NCBI GenBank assembly: GCA_052061695.1
Contig: JBPZEY010000001.1
DNA length: 64,000 nt
Origin: Alkalicoccus luteus
GTDB lineage: Bacteria; Bacillota; Bacilli; Bacillales; Salisediminibacteriaceae
Reading direction: 5' to 3' (one strand)
Under the pieces are notes generated by a model, which searched no databases, was not told the DNA's origin, and saw nothing but the letters and a program-made list of their open reading frames with translations. Position 1 is the first letter of the stretch, and every line of letters begins with the position of its first letter. The position numbers were made by a program, and so were the translations under genes. Below are positions 32,715 to 40,707 of this stretch, in pieces.

Positions 32715-34073
32715 ATGGTATCGCAACAACCAGCCAGAGAACAGTGGGGATCGCGGCTCGGCTTTATGCTCGCAGCGCTCGGTTCTGCTGTCGGACTCGG
32801 GAACATCTGGCGTTTCTCATATGTTGCCGGAGAAAGCGGCGGTGCTGCATTCTTACTTATTTATATCTTATGTATTATTGCAATTGGTCTGCCGATTTTA
32901 ATGGCAGAATTTACAATCGGACGCCGGGCACAGCTTGATGTCGTCGGCTCGTTTCAATCACTCGCGCCTGGCAAACCCTGGGTTATTGCCGGCTTTATGG
33001 GAGTCGCATCTGCATTTATTATTTTGGCCTTTTACGGCGTTGCAGCCGGCTGGTCGCTCTTTTACTTCTTCCAATATGTATTTGGCGGACTGAATGTCGC
33101 AGCGGAAGGCGCTTCGGCAGATTTCTTTGTGAATTTTCACACGTCGCCGATTCATCCGCTGTTCTGGCAGTTTGCCTTTATGGCAACCGTCACCGGAATT
33201 GTATTTGTCGGAGTTAAAAAAGGCATTGAGGCGTCCAACAAGTTTCTGATGCCGCTCCTGGCCATACTCGTTCTTGTTTTGGCCGGATACAGCATGACAC
33301 TTAACGGCGCCGGTGAAGCGTTGAGCTTCCTGTTCTCTCCTGACTGGAGCGCCCTTACCGATCCGGCCATTTATCTGGCAGCTATGAGTCAGGCCTTTTT
33401 CTCCCTCAGCCTGGGAATGGGGGCATTGATTACCTACGGATCCTATTTATCCAAAAAAGAAAAGCTGCCTGGAGCAGCTGTCGGCGTAGCATCCATGGAC
33501 TCGCTGTTCGCGATCGTCGCAGGTCTTATGATTTTTCCGGCCGTCTTTACGTTCGGCATTGCGCCTGACTCCGGACCAGGACTCGTTTTCATTACGCTGC
33601 CGGAGATTTTCTCCAGCATGTCGCTTGGAACCGTATATGGATTGACCTTCTTTTTCCTGCTTTCTGCTGCGGCTATTACTTCCGGAGTTTCCCTGTTGGA
33701 AGTTGCTGTCGCCTACTTCATGCGCCAGTTTGAATGGTCCAGACAGAAGGCCGCTTTCATCATCGGCTCCATTATCTTTTTGCTTGGTATTCCAGCCTCC
33801 CTCGGTCTCGGTGTCTGGTCAGACATCACGCTGATCGGCGGACGGGATATATTCGATTCGATGGACTTCCTGGCTTCGTACATCTTCCTTCCGCTCGGCG
33901 GAATGATTATCGCCCTCTTTATCGGATGGGGATGGAAGAAAGCCGATGCGTTCGAAGCTTCAGATTTTGGAGACACGCTGCTCGGAAACATCTGGATCTG
34001 GCTGCTGCGAGTCTTCGCACCAGTTGGTATCCTGCTCGTTTTCATTTATTCAACAGGCATTTGGACGTTCTAA
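32715..34073 (+). CDS. NSS family sodium-dependent amino-acid-type transporter
   Basis: The protein (452 aa) has eleven to twelve membrane helices and the neurotransmitter:sodium symporter signature GFMLAALGSAVGLGNIWRFSYVAGESGGAAFLLIY, with the unwound TM1 sodium/substrate site. TM6-8 show FSLSLGMGALITYGSYL. Prokaryotic NSS members with about 11 helices take up amino acids with Na+. The ATG follows AAAGGGGGAG. The divergent PucR gene and neighbouring catabolic operon imply it imports the operon's substrate, possibly ectoine-like or an amino acid. Confidence 0.92.
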   Translation: MVSQQPAREQWGSRLGFMLAALGSAVGLGNIWRFSYVAGESGGAAFLLIYILCIIAIGLPILMAEFTIGRRAQLDVVGSFQSLAPGKPWVIAGFMGVASAFIILAFYGVAAGWSLFYFFQYVFGGLNVAAEGASADFFVNFHTSPIHPLFWQFAFMATVTGIVFVGVKKGIEASNKFLMPLLAILVLVLAGYSMTLNGAGEALSFLFSPDWSALTDPAIYLAAMSQAFFSLSLGMGALITYGSYLSKKEKLPGAAVGVASMDSLFAIVAGLMIFPAVFTFGIAPDSGPGLVFITLPEIFSSMSLGTVYGLTFFFLLSAAAITSGVSLLEVAVAYFMRQFEWSRQKAAFIIGSIIFLLGIPASLGLGVWSDITLIGGRDIFDSMDFLASYIFLPLGGMIIALFIGWGWKKADAFEASDFGDTLLGNIWIWLLRVFAPVGILLVFIYSTGIWTF

Positions 34074-34095
34074 AAATCGTATAAGCGGTCACGCT

Positions 34096-34123
34096 GCCGG
34101 CGATCCTTATGAAGGATCGCCGG
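34096..34123 (+). terminator. Perfect hairpin after the NSS gene (copy 1)
   Basis: GCCGGCGATCCTT and AAGGATCGCCGG pair perfectly. No T run follows. An almost identical hairpin with a T run lies at 34843-34876. Confidence 0.6.
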
Positions 34124-34519
34124 TTCATCGTGTTGATAACGTCATTTCAGGTGAATAAGATGGCATCTGCCTGTATCTGCGGACCCCCCGCTTTCCGGAG
34201 GAAACGGTCTCAGCTAACCGCTTCTTCCTTTCGTCCGCCGGATCTTCGCCTCGTTCTGATCCTCTCGGAGTCGAGGTCCTCCGATTTAGCAGCTGGCTGT
34301 CCGGTTGAAACCCTGGTGATGATTCACACGAGCTTGTTCCATCTAGAGGGAACCTTTCGTTAGGCAGCGCTTCGATGTCGAATTGGGATGAACGTCAACG
34401 TATCCACTAAAAAAAGCCGCAGCGTCCAGCGATTTGGAACGTTTTTCTTCATCAAACAAATCCATTTCCCCTTTGTGTCCGGCGGGGACGTGGAAGCCGC
34501 GCAGCCTGAAGATGCCGTG

Positions 34520-34707
34520 CCGTTCAGATCTGCGAACGGTATCCACGCATGAGCGGAGCCGGACTGGCTTTTGAAGGCTTCTTGTGAGAAGCCTGTGTCC
34601 GAGTGAAGCCTCATCGCCGTTCGATCTTGAACGGCATGAAAAGCGCGAGCGGAGCCGGACTAGGTCTTGAAGGCTTCTTATGAGAAGCCTGAATCCGAGT
34701 GAAGCCG
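34520..34707. repeat. Two tandem structured repeat units
   Basis: Unit 1 (34520-34616) and unit 2 (34617-34707) share the same order: CCGTTC...GAACGG hairpin, GAGCGGAGCCGGACT, a perfect AGGCTTCT/AGAAGCCT hairpin, then CCGAGTGAAGCC. The hairpin loops differ (tgtg, tatg) while stems are kept. CGGAC and GTCCG can pair outside the hairpin in unit 1. Kept stems with changed loops suggest RNA or cruciform structure. No coding frame. Confidence 0.75.
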
Positions 34708-34842
34708 CGCCATCCTCCCTGCAGAAAGGGGGTCACCCTGAGAAATAGCTGAAGGCCAGCCCACGACAGGCTCGATAATGCAGAAGGGCAATACAAGCAA
34801 ACGAATAAGCATGTAAGTGGAAAGACTTTTTCAACAGCCTGT

Positions 34843-34876
34843 GCCGGCGATCCTCATGAAGGATCGCCGGTTTTTT
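34843..34876 (+). terminator. Terminator hairpin copy 2 with T tract
   Basis: GCCGGCGATCCTC/AAGGATCGCCGG followed by TTTTTT; differs from copy 1 by one base in the loop region. Probably the original NSS terminator displaced by the 720-base insert, or a dispersed repeat. Confidence 0.7.
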
Positions 34877-35197
34877 GCAGTCAAAAACATACCTGCTTTG
34901 TCGAAGAAGAGCTCGTAAAAACAGCTCTCGCTTTTCAGCGGGCAATACCATCGACCATTAGAAAAACGATCGGAAACCGCTCCGTGCTTCTGCTCCAAAG
35001 CGGTAACGGGGGAAATGCGTTATTCACTATCCGGCATATTTCTGCTCTTGCGCCCGTACTGATGCAGCCCAGCTCCACCCGCAGTCCGGTTGTACCAGCG
35101 GCTGCTGAGCTCGTTTGTACGCTGAAGGTTCAAGCTGTTATTCTGCTGTCTTTATTCGGTGCATCCGCGGTACCATCATTCTAAAAAAAAAGATAAT

Positions 35198-35235
35198 GAA
35201 GCGCTATCCCTTTCATTCAGGGACTTTGTTGCTTC
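35198..35235. terminator. Interrupted hairpin near the right end of the gene-free region
   Basis: GAAGC/GCTTC outer and ATCCCT/AGGGAC inner arms; on the minus strand it is followed by ATTATC and a 9-T run, like a terminator, but no minus-strand gene lies upstream. Confidence 0.4.
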
Positions 35236-35460
35236 AAAGCGGTAGTACATTACGCCTTTTTTTGGCAAATAAGTTGCTTCAAGTCTGAAAATTTGAAATA
35301 ATCAAAGGTGTCTCTTTTTACAGTGAATTGTAAAAGAGACATTTGTTACCCGGTTCTGTTATACGTCAGATGTTTTTCTACCATACTGATTTGTAATAGA
35401 GCCTCGTATACTCGGGGTGGTCTGACCGCTTCCGATATGTTTGAAGGAGGGTTTCGTACC

Positions 35461-35643
35461 ATGTGGATGCTTATTTTATTTTGGACGCTCGCGCTTGCAG
35501 CCGTGATCGGAACGATCCGCTACAAAAAACCGCTCCTGCTCACCGTGCCGTTTTTTGCCATCATCGGTTTCGTATTCGTGCAGGTTGCCATGGTCCCAAT
35601 GCCGTTTTGGGACACGCTGAAATTCATCTTCAGTATGCGCTGA
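35461..35643 (+). CDS. Small two-helix membrane protein
   Basis: Start at the ATG behind GAAGGAGGG gives 60 residues; a longer upstream frame has no ribosome-binding site. Two hydrophobic helices (MWMLILFWTLALAAVIGTI and LLLTVPFFAIIGFVFVQVAM) and a short tail. It opens a plus-strand series leading to the SSS symporter and is 23 bases before the zinc-ribbon gene. Function unknown; perhaps an accessory subunit. Confidence 0.65.
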   Translation: MWMLILFWTLALAAVIGTIRYKKPLLLTVPFFAIIGFVFVQVAMVPMPFWDTLKFIFSMR

Positions 35644-35666
35644 ATGACGGAGGGATCAGACAGACA

Positions 35667-35921
35667 ATGAGTGAAGTACGCTGTCCTTCGTGCCGCAGCC
35701 GTGACGTTAAGGTCATTGAGCGCTGGCAGTATATGTTTATGATGTCTGTCCTGCCAGTTGTTGTAACAACTGCAGTCGGCATCCTGTTTACACCGCTGTT
35801 CCTGCTGTTTATTCCGGCTATTCTGCTTACAAACGACCTCATCGCCAGGCGCAAGACGCCAATGATGATCTGCCGTTCCTGCAGACGAACAACCCGTGAA
35901 GCTCAGCATCAGACGCGCTAA
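35667..35921 (+). CDS. Zinc-ribbon membrane protein
   Basis: Start at the ATG behind GGAGGG gives 84 residues. N-terminal CPSC and C-terminal CRSC make a four-Cys zinc site that brackets a hydrophobic pair of helices (MFMMSVLPVVVTTAVGILFT, LFLLFIPAILLT). So the two CxxC knuckles lie on the same cytoplasmic side of a membrane hairpin. Function unknown. Follows the small membrane gene in the same transcript. Confidence 0.65.
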   Translation: MSEVRCPSCRSRDVKVIERWQYMFMMSVLPVVVTTAVGILFTPLFLLFIPAILLTNDLIARRKTPMMICRSCRRTTREAQHQTR

Positions 35922-36001
35922 TTTGAAAGCGATTACACCATTAAAGGAGGTGAGGCTCCGAGCACCGGCAGTTCAAGACATACTAAGAAGGAGTGACAGA
36001 C

Positions 36002-36307
36002 ATGCGAAAAGTTGAAAAAGCGACTGCAGACAAATACTTTCGAATCCGTACGATGATGGTCATTATTTTTCTCGCCATCGGTTTTTCTGTATCCTTCGGG
36101 GTTGCGTTCTTCGCTGAAAGCATTTACGAAGGCGGCGCTCTCATTCTCGGAATGCCTGCCCACTATTATATGGGGGCACAGGGAGCAGTTATTACGTTCG
36201 TTGTACTGCTCTTTCTGAACGCTATGATCAGCGACCGTGTCGATAAGGCGTTTGGTATTGATGAGAAGCAAAACGAACAAATAAGCGGCGGAGCTTCTGA
36301 CCATTAA
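36002..36307 (+). CDS. DUF4212 small subunit of a sodium:solute symporter
   Basis: Start at the ATG behind AAGGAGTG gives 101 residues. Two membrane helices (MMVIIFLAIGFSVSFGVAFF, MGAQGAVITFVVLLFLNAMI) separated by ILGMPAHYYMGAQG, the typical DUF4212 outline. DUF4212 genes regularly sit directly before VC_2705-type SSS symporters and are thought to be their small partner. That is the case here, 45 bases ahead. Confidence 0.88.
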   Translation: MRKVEKATADKYFRIRTMMVIIFLAIGFSVSFGVAFFAESIYEGGALILGMPAHYYMGAQGAVITFVVLLFLNAMISDRVDKAFGIDEKQNEQISGGASDH

Positions 36308-36352
36308 TCATCTTGAACCGCCGCTTCTATCATTGCGAAGGAGGGAACTTTC

Positions 36353-38014
36353 TTGGACCAGCAGTCAATTGTGTCACTTACGCTTATTCTATTAACATTT
36401 GCCTTATACATCGGAATTTCTGTTTACAACCGTGCTAAAGTCACTTCGGATTTCTACGTAGCCAGCCGCGGCATCCCGCCGGTATGGAACGGGATGGCCA
36501 TTGGCGGCGACTGGATGAGTGCCGCCTCATTTATCGGCATGGCCGGTACAGTTATGATTCTCGGCTACGACGGGCTCGCTTACATAATGGGCTGGACGGG
36601 AGGCTATTTGCTCCTGACCTTCCTGCTCGCTCCGCAGCTCCGTAAATACGGCCGTTTTACCGTACCGGAATTTATCGGCGACAGATTCGACAGCAACGTC
36701 GCCCGTCTGATCGCTGCGATTGCGACGATCATCATCAGTTTCACCTATATCATCGGACAGCTGTCAGGATCCGGTGTCGTGATCGGACGACTCTTAAACC
36801 TGCCGGCATCAACGGGGGTTATGATCGGGGTTGTCGTTATTGCGATTTACGCCTCCCTCGGCGGGATGAAAGGGGTCACCTGGACCCAGGTCGCTCAGTA
36901 TTTGATATTAATTACGGCCTACATCATACCGATTATCTTTATGTCGCTTCAGGTAACAGGAAATCCGCTGCCGTGGCTGACGTACGGTAACATCGTAAAT
37001 GAGCTCGGTGCAATCGACCGGGAGCTTGGAATCTCGGAATACTTTGCACCGTTTACCGAGAGCGACAGAAGTCAGTTTCTCGCTCTGCTCTTTACACTTA
37101 TGGTCGGTACTGCCGCCCTTCCGCACGTTATTGTCCGTTTTTATACGGTAACGACGATGAAGGCTGCCAGATGGAGCGGTGCCTGGGCACTTCTCTTTAT
37201 TGCCCTTCTCTATCTCTCTGCACCGGCCTATGCGGCGTTTTCGCGCTTTATCATTATGACGCAGGTCGTCGGTCAGCCGATTGATGAACTTCCCGCCTGG
37301 ACAGAACCGTGGGTCAACACAGGCCTGCTTGAAATTGCTGATGCAGGCGGAGATGGGATTCTTGAATGGGAAGACCTCGTAATCAATCCGGATATTGTCG
37401 TGATGGCAACGCCGGAGATCGCAAACCTCGGTGTCTTTGTCGTCGGTCTCATTGCAGCCGGCGCCATGGCAGCTGCTCTGTCAACTGCCGGCGGTCTCTT
37501 GATTACGATTTCGTCCTCCTTTGCACACGACATTTACTATCGGCTTCTGAAGCCGGATGCAACCGATGCAAAGCGTCTGAAGGCCGGACGAATTGCGATC
37601 GTGCTTGCCACCGTAGCTGCAGGTATTGTCGCTCTTGATCCGCCAGGGGTTATTACGCAGATCATTGCCTGGGCATTCGGTTTAGCAGGCGGAACCTTTT
37701 TCCCGGTACTGTTCCTTGGTGTCTGGTGGAAGCGAATGAACGCACAAGGCGCTATCGCCGGCATGCTTGGCGGACTCGGTGTGACGCTCGTTTATATCTT
37801 CCTGTCTATGAACGGTATCATGCTGTTCGGTATTCAGGATACAGGCGCAGGGGTCTTCGGGGTTACCGCAAACCTTCTGCTCGTCATTATCGTGTCGCTG
37901 CTGACACCGCCTCCTGCTCAGCACCTGCAGGATGAAGCGATGGATCTTCGCTATCCGGAGCAGATGACGTATAAAGATGGTGAGGTCTGGATGAATGACT
38001 CAGCCGACAAGTAA
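36353..38014 (+). CDS. Sodium:solute symporter, VC_2705 subfamily (acetate-type)
   Basis: The protein (553 aa, TTG start behind GAAGGAGGG) has about 13 membrane helices and SSS motifs: VTSDFYVASRGIPPVWNGMAIGGDWMSAASFIGMAGTVMI, YGRFTVPEFIGDRFDS and AALSTAGGLLITISSSFAHDIYYR. It lies in the ActP-like branch with a DUF4212 partner, which imports acetate and other short carboxylates with Na+. The hydrophilic insert DAGGDGILEWEDLVINPDI is usual for this branch. The final 20 bases overlap the CBS/nucleotidyltransferase gene. Confidence 0.9.
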   Translation: MDQQSIVSLTLILLTFALYIGISVYNRAKVTSDFYVASRGIPPVWNGMAIGGDWMSAASFIGMAGTVMILGYDGLAYIMGWTGGYLLLTFLLAPQLRKYGRFTVPEFIGDRFDSNVARLIAAIATIIISFTYIIGQLSGSGVVIGRLLNLPASTGVMIGVVVIAIYASLGGMKGVTWTQVAQYLILITAYIIPIIFMSLQVTGNPLPWLTYGNIVNELGAIDRELGISEYFAPFTESDRSQFLALLFTLMVGTAALPHVIVRFYTVTTMKAARWSGAWALLFIALLYLSAPAYAAFSRFIIMTQVVGQPIDELPAWTEPWVNTGLLEIADAGGDGILEWEDLVINPDIVVMATPEIANLGVFVVGLIAAGAMAAALSTAGGLLITISSSFAHDIYYRLLKPDATDAKRLKAGRIAIVLATVAAGIVALDPPGVITQIIAWAFGLAGGTFFPVLFLGVWWKRMNAQGAIAGMLGGLGVTLVYIFLSMNGIMLFGIQDTGAGVFGVTANLLLVIIVSLLTPPPAQHLQDEAMDLRYPEQMTYKDGEVWMNDSADK

Positions 38015-39911
38015 GGAATCGATTCGACGGCATCCTCTCTTCAGCGGGCTTAACTCTGCTGAAGCGGAGGAGCTGATCGATCAGTGTGAGCAGGTGGCCT
38101 ACAGTCGCGGTGAGAAAATACTATATGCGAAAACCGCACGGGAAGGTCTGCTCCTTATTCTTGAAGGAGTCACGGAAGTGTTTGTGGATACGGATGGCTC
38201 GGCCTCGCAGGAGGTGCTGGAAGTACTGGAAGCCGGTGAAATGCTTGGCTTTTCAAGTCTTGCTGACTTTCTCGGAGAACCAAACGAGCATGAGGAGTCC
38301 TACACCGTCGAGGTTCGCGCGGCGGAAGAAACCTCCTGCCTGCATATCCCGTATTCAGTTCTCGAAGCCAGATGGCATGATGAAACAGTTCGCGACTATG
38401 TGATGCGTCAGGTGGCGGTAAGACTGCGTGAGATTTATGCGTCACTTGCTGAACAAGTTCGTCTTTCCAGGCAGTGGGGAGAAAGCGAGCCATTCATCCG
38501 TCGAGTGCAGGACTTGATGAATGCCCCGCCTGTGACGCTTCCGGAATCCACCCCGGTCAAAGAAGCGGCGGTGAAGATGGAACAGCATGCTGTAAGCTCG
38601 CTGATCATCGTCAATGAAAGCGGCGGTATTACAGGCATCATGACGGAAAAAGACATCGTAAACCGGTTCGTCGCTCCCGGCAAATCCGACGGCACTGTGA
38701 AAGACATTATGACGCCGGATCCGGTTGTAATCGGCAGATCCGCCTACTATTATCAGGCACTGTCCACCTTTCTCGTCAATGGCATTAAACACCTGCCTGT
38801 CGTCTCCGGAACGGAACCTGCCGGGATCGTTACGCTTTCCGATCTGCTTCGCAGCAAAAACCGGGGGACGTTTGATATTTTGCAGGAGATTGAAGCTTCC
38901 TCACCGGAAAAGCTGCCCGAAGTGAGAACTGCCATTTACGGCGTTCTCGGCAAGCTCCTTGAAGATGGCATTCCAATTAAGCACGTTCTCAGCGTTATCA
39001 CCAGCCTCTATGACAGGCTCATTCGTCACTGTATCGAGCTTGCACTTGAGGAGATGAAAGCTGACGATGAAGGAGAACCGCCTTGCGCATTTGGTTTCTT
39101 TGTAATGGGCAGTGCCGGAAGAGCAGAACAATTCCTGCTCACCGACCAGGATCATTTTCTCGTTTACGAAAACGTTCCGGCTGATCAGCAGAAAGAAGCA
39201 GACCGTTATTTTGAAAGGCTCGGTGCCGTTATTACCTCTTTTCTTGAAACAGCCGGCTACAAGCGCTGTGACGGCGATATGATGGCAGAATTCAAGCAGT
39301 GGCGCGGGTCTATCAATCGCTGGGAAGAGCGGATACGCACGTGGGGCCTGAGAGCTACTAACGACAACATTCTGCTCGGACACAACTTTCTCGCCTTCCG
39401 TTTTCTTTACGGAGACGAGGTATTGCGCGATTCGTTTACGTCCATGGTCAAGCAGCAGATGACCAAGTCGCGCATCTTTCTGTACCGGGCCGCGGAAAAC
39501 GAGAAACAGGCGCTTGTGCCAACCCTTGATCACCCAATCCGGGCTTTGTTCCGTATGAAGCGCGATAAGCTTGATATTAAAAAAGAAGCTCTATTTCCCC
39601 TGTATCATTCCCTGCAGCTGTTAAGCGCTCAGCATGAAATCGTAGAGGCAACTCCTGCCGAAGCGATACGCGCTCTCCGCAGGCGCAAGGTATTCAGCGA
39701 ACAGTTTACGGATGAAATCATGTTCGCGTATGAAGTTCTGCTTGCGGTCCGGGTTTCTCAGTCGTGGAGCCGCTACCAGCGCGGCGAAGAGTCATCAAGC
39801 GAAGTCCAGTTCGTGCACATGAAAACGAGGGAGAAAGAGGAGCTGATTATTGCTCTCAAAGCAGTCCGCTCCCTTCAAAATCAGATGCTTGCCTCATTCG
39901 GAATAATGTAA
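37995..39911 (+). CDS. Cyclic-nucleotide-binding / CBS / DUF294 nucleotidyltransferase-like protein
   Basis: The protein (638 aa) has a cNMP-binding domain (about 12-140: HPLFSGLNSAEAEELI, GEMLGFSSLADFLGEP), two CBS motifs (about 175-290: GITGIMTEKDIVNRFVAPG, PAGIVTLSDLLRS), and DUF294 with GSAGRAEQFLLTDQDHFLVYE, the GlnD-like nucleotidyltransferase site with both metal Asp residues. A DUF294_C helical domain follows. It is cytoplasmic, senses nucleotides, and probably modifies or controls the overlapping symporter. Confidence 0.88.
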   Translation: MTQPTSKESIRRHPLFSGLNSAEAEELIDQCEQVAYSRGEKILYAKTAREGLLLILEGVTEVFVDTDGSASQEVLEVLEAGEMLGFSSLADFLGEPNEHEESYTVEVRAAEETSCLHIPYSVLEARWHDETVRDYVMRQVAVRLREIYASLAEQVRLSRQWGESEPFIRRVQDLMNAPPVTLPESTPVKEAAVKMEQHAVSSLIIVNESGGITGIMTEKDIVNRFVAPGKSDGTVKDIMTPDPVVIGRSAYYYQALSTFLVNGIKHLPVVSGTEPAGIVTLSDLLRSKNRGTFDILQEIEASSPEKLPEVRTAIYGVLGKLLEDGIPIKHVLSVITSLYDRLIRHCIELALEEMKADDEGEPPCAFGFFVMGSAGRAEQFLLTDQDHFLVYENVPADQQKEADRYFERLGAVITSFLETAGYKRCDGDMMAEFKQWRGSINRWEERIRTWGLRATNDNILLGHNFLAFRFLYGDEVLRDSFTSMVKQQMTKSRIFLYRAAENEKQALVPTLDHPIRALFRMKRDKLDIKKEALFPLYHSLQLLSAQHEIVEATPAEAIRALRRRKVFSEQFTDEIMFAYEVLLAVRVSQSWSRYQRGEESSSEVQFVHMKTREKEELIIALKAVRSLQNQMLASFGIM

Positions 39912-39941
39912 GTGTGAATCCAGCATAAAGGAGCGCTTCCC

Positions 39942-40613
39942 ATGATGATGTTCTGGAAGAAAAAGAAGCTTCACTACCAGCTCGTTCAGGATCAGCCGCT
40001 GAATACGCCGATCAGCGAGCTCTCGTTTACGGTGTTCGATACGGAAGCTACCGGTTTTTCTGTCGGCAGCCACGACCGGCTGATTGAAATTGGTGCCGTC
40101 CACGTGGAACGTCTGAAAGTAACCGACGATACGTTTCAGACTTACGTGAATCCCGGACGCGCTATTCCAGAGCGGATTACGGAATTGACAGGCATCACCG
40201 ATGATCATGTGAAGGACGCTCCTGATTCACTGGAGGCAATAGAACGGTTTTATGAGTATATTGAAAAGCATGAGAGCGGCGGTTGGGTGGGGCACTATCT
40301 CGCTTTCGATGTCCTCGTTCTGAAGAAGGAGCTGCTTCGCCACAAGTACACGTTTGACGAGCCGCTCTATTTTGACACACTTGACCTCATCGGCTACCTG
40401 GCGCCTTCCTGGGATATGCGCGATCTTGAGCATTACGCACTCAGTTTTGGGACAAAAATATTTGAACGACACAGTGCGGTCGGTGACGCACTGACAACGG
40501 CCCATCTGCTTGTAGAACTGCTTCATTATTTAGAGGACCGCGGCAAACGAACGCTAGCCGATCTGATTGATATCACCCAGGGAGAGAACGGCAATTCCGC
40601 TTTTCAACGCTGA
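39942..40613 (+). CDS. DEDDh 3'-5' exonuclease (DnaQ/PolC epsilon-like)
   Basis: The protein (223 aa) has ExoI FTVFDTEATGFSVGSHDRLIEIGAV, ExoII GHYLAFDVLVLKKELL and ExoIII HSAVGDALTTAHLL with the DEDDh residues (Asp, Glu, Asp, His, Asp). It follows the CBS/nucleotidyltransferase gene by 30 bases with AAAGGAG ahead of the ATG. In other bacteria a similar exonuclease is fused to or beside the same symporter module. A nucleotide-signal degrading role is possible. Confidence 0.9.
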   Translation: MMMFWKKKKLHYQLVQDQPLNTPISELSFTVFDTEATGFSVGSHDRLIEIGAVHVERLKVTDDTFQTYVNPGRAIPERITELTGITDDHVKDAPDSLEAIERFYEYIEKHESGGWVGHYLAFDVLVLKKELLRHKYTFDEPLYFDTLDLIGYLAPSWDMRDLEHYALSFGTKIFERHSAVGDALTTAHLLVELLHYLEDRGKRTLADLIDITQGENGNSAFQR

Positions 40614-40664
40614 ATCAGTTTCATCGCTTGCTGATCAACGCTTTATCCTGCAAATAGTACAAGC

Positions 40665-40702
40665 GAAGACCGCATCTCCTGTAAAGGAAGATGCGGTCTT
40701 CT
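40665..40702. terminator. Bidirectional terminator between exonuclease and lactate permease genes
   Basis: GAAGACCGCATC and GATGCGGTCTTC are perfect arms with inner CC/GG; the T tracts on both sides are modest. Confidence 0.75.
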
Positions 40703-40707
40703 GTCTT

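Larger units (their letters stand above)
34124..35460. other. Gene-free region of about 1.3 kb with repeats
   Basis: No open frame here has a ribosome-binding site or protein-like composition. The region holds two near-identical terminators (34096-34123, 34843-34876), two tandem 90-97-base units with hairpins (34520-34707), another hairpin (35198-35235) and an isolated T-box-like TGGTACCGCG on the minus strand (35165-35178). Its base make-up and simple oligonucleotide redundancy resemble dispersed intergenic repeats of Bacillaceae. The promoter of the genes from 35461 must be at its right end. Confidence 0.6.

Noticed and set aside
35165..35178. T-box-like TGGTACCGCG on the minus strand
   Set aside because: No stem I, specifier loop or downstream terminator partner is present, and no minus-strand amino-acid gene follows. 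Probably chance.
35308..35460. Longer N-terminus for the 60-residue membrane protein
   Set aside because: The extension has no ribosome-binding site and non-membrane, Cys-rich composition; a strong GAAGGAGGG lies before the ATG at 35461.
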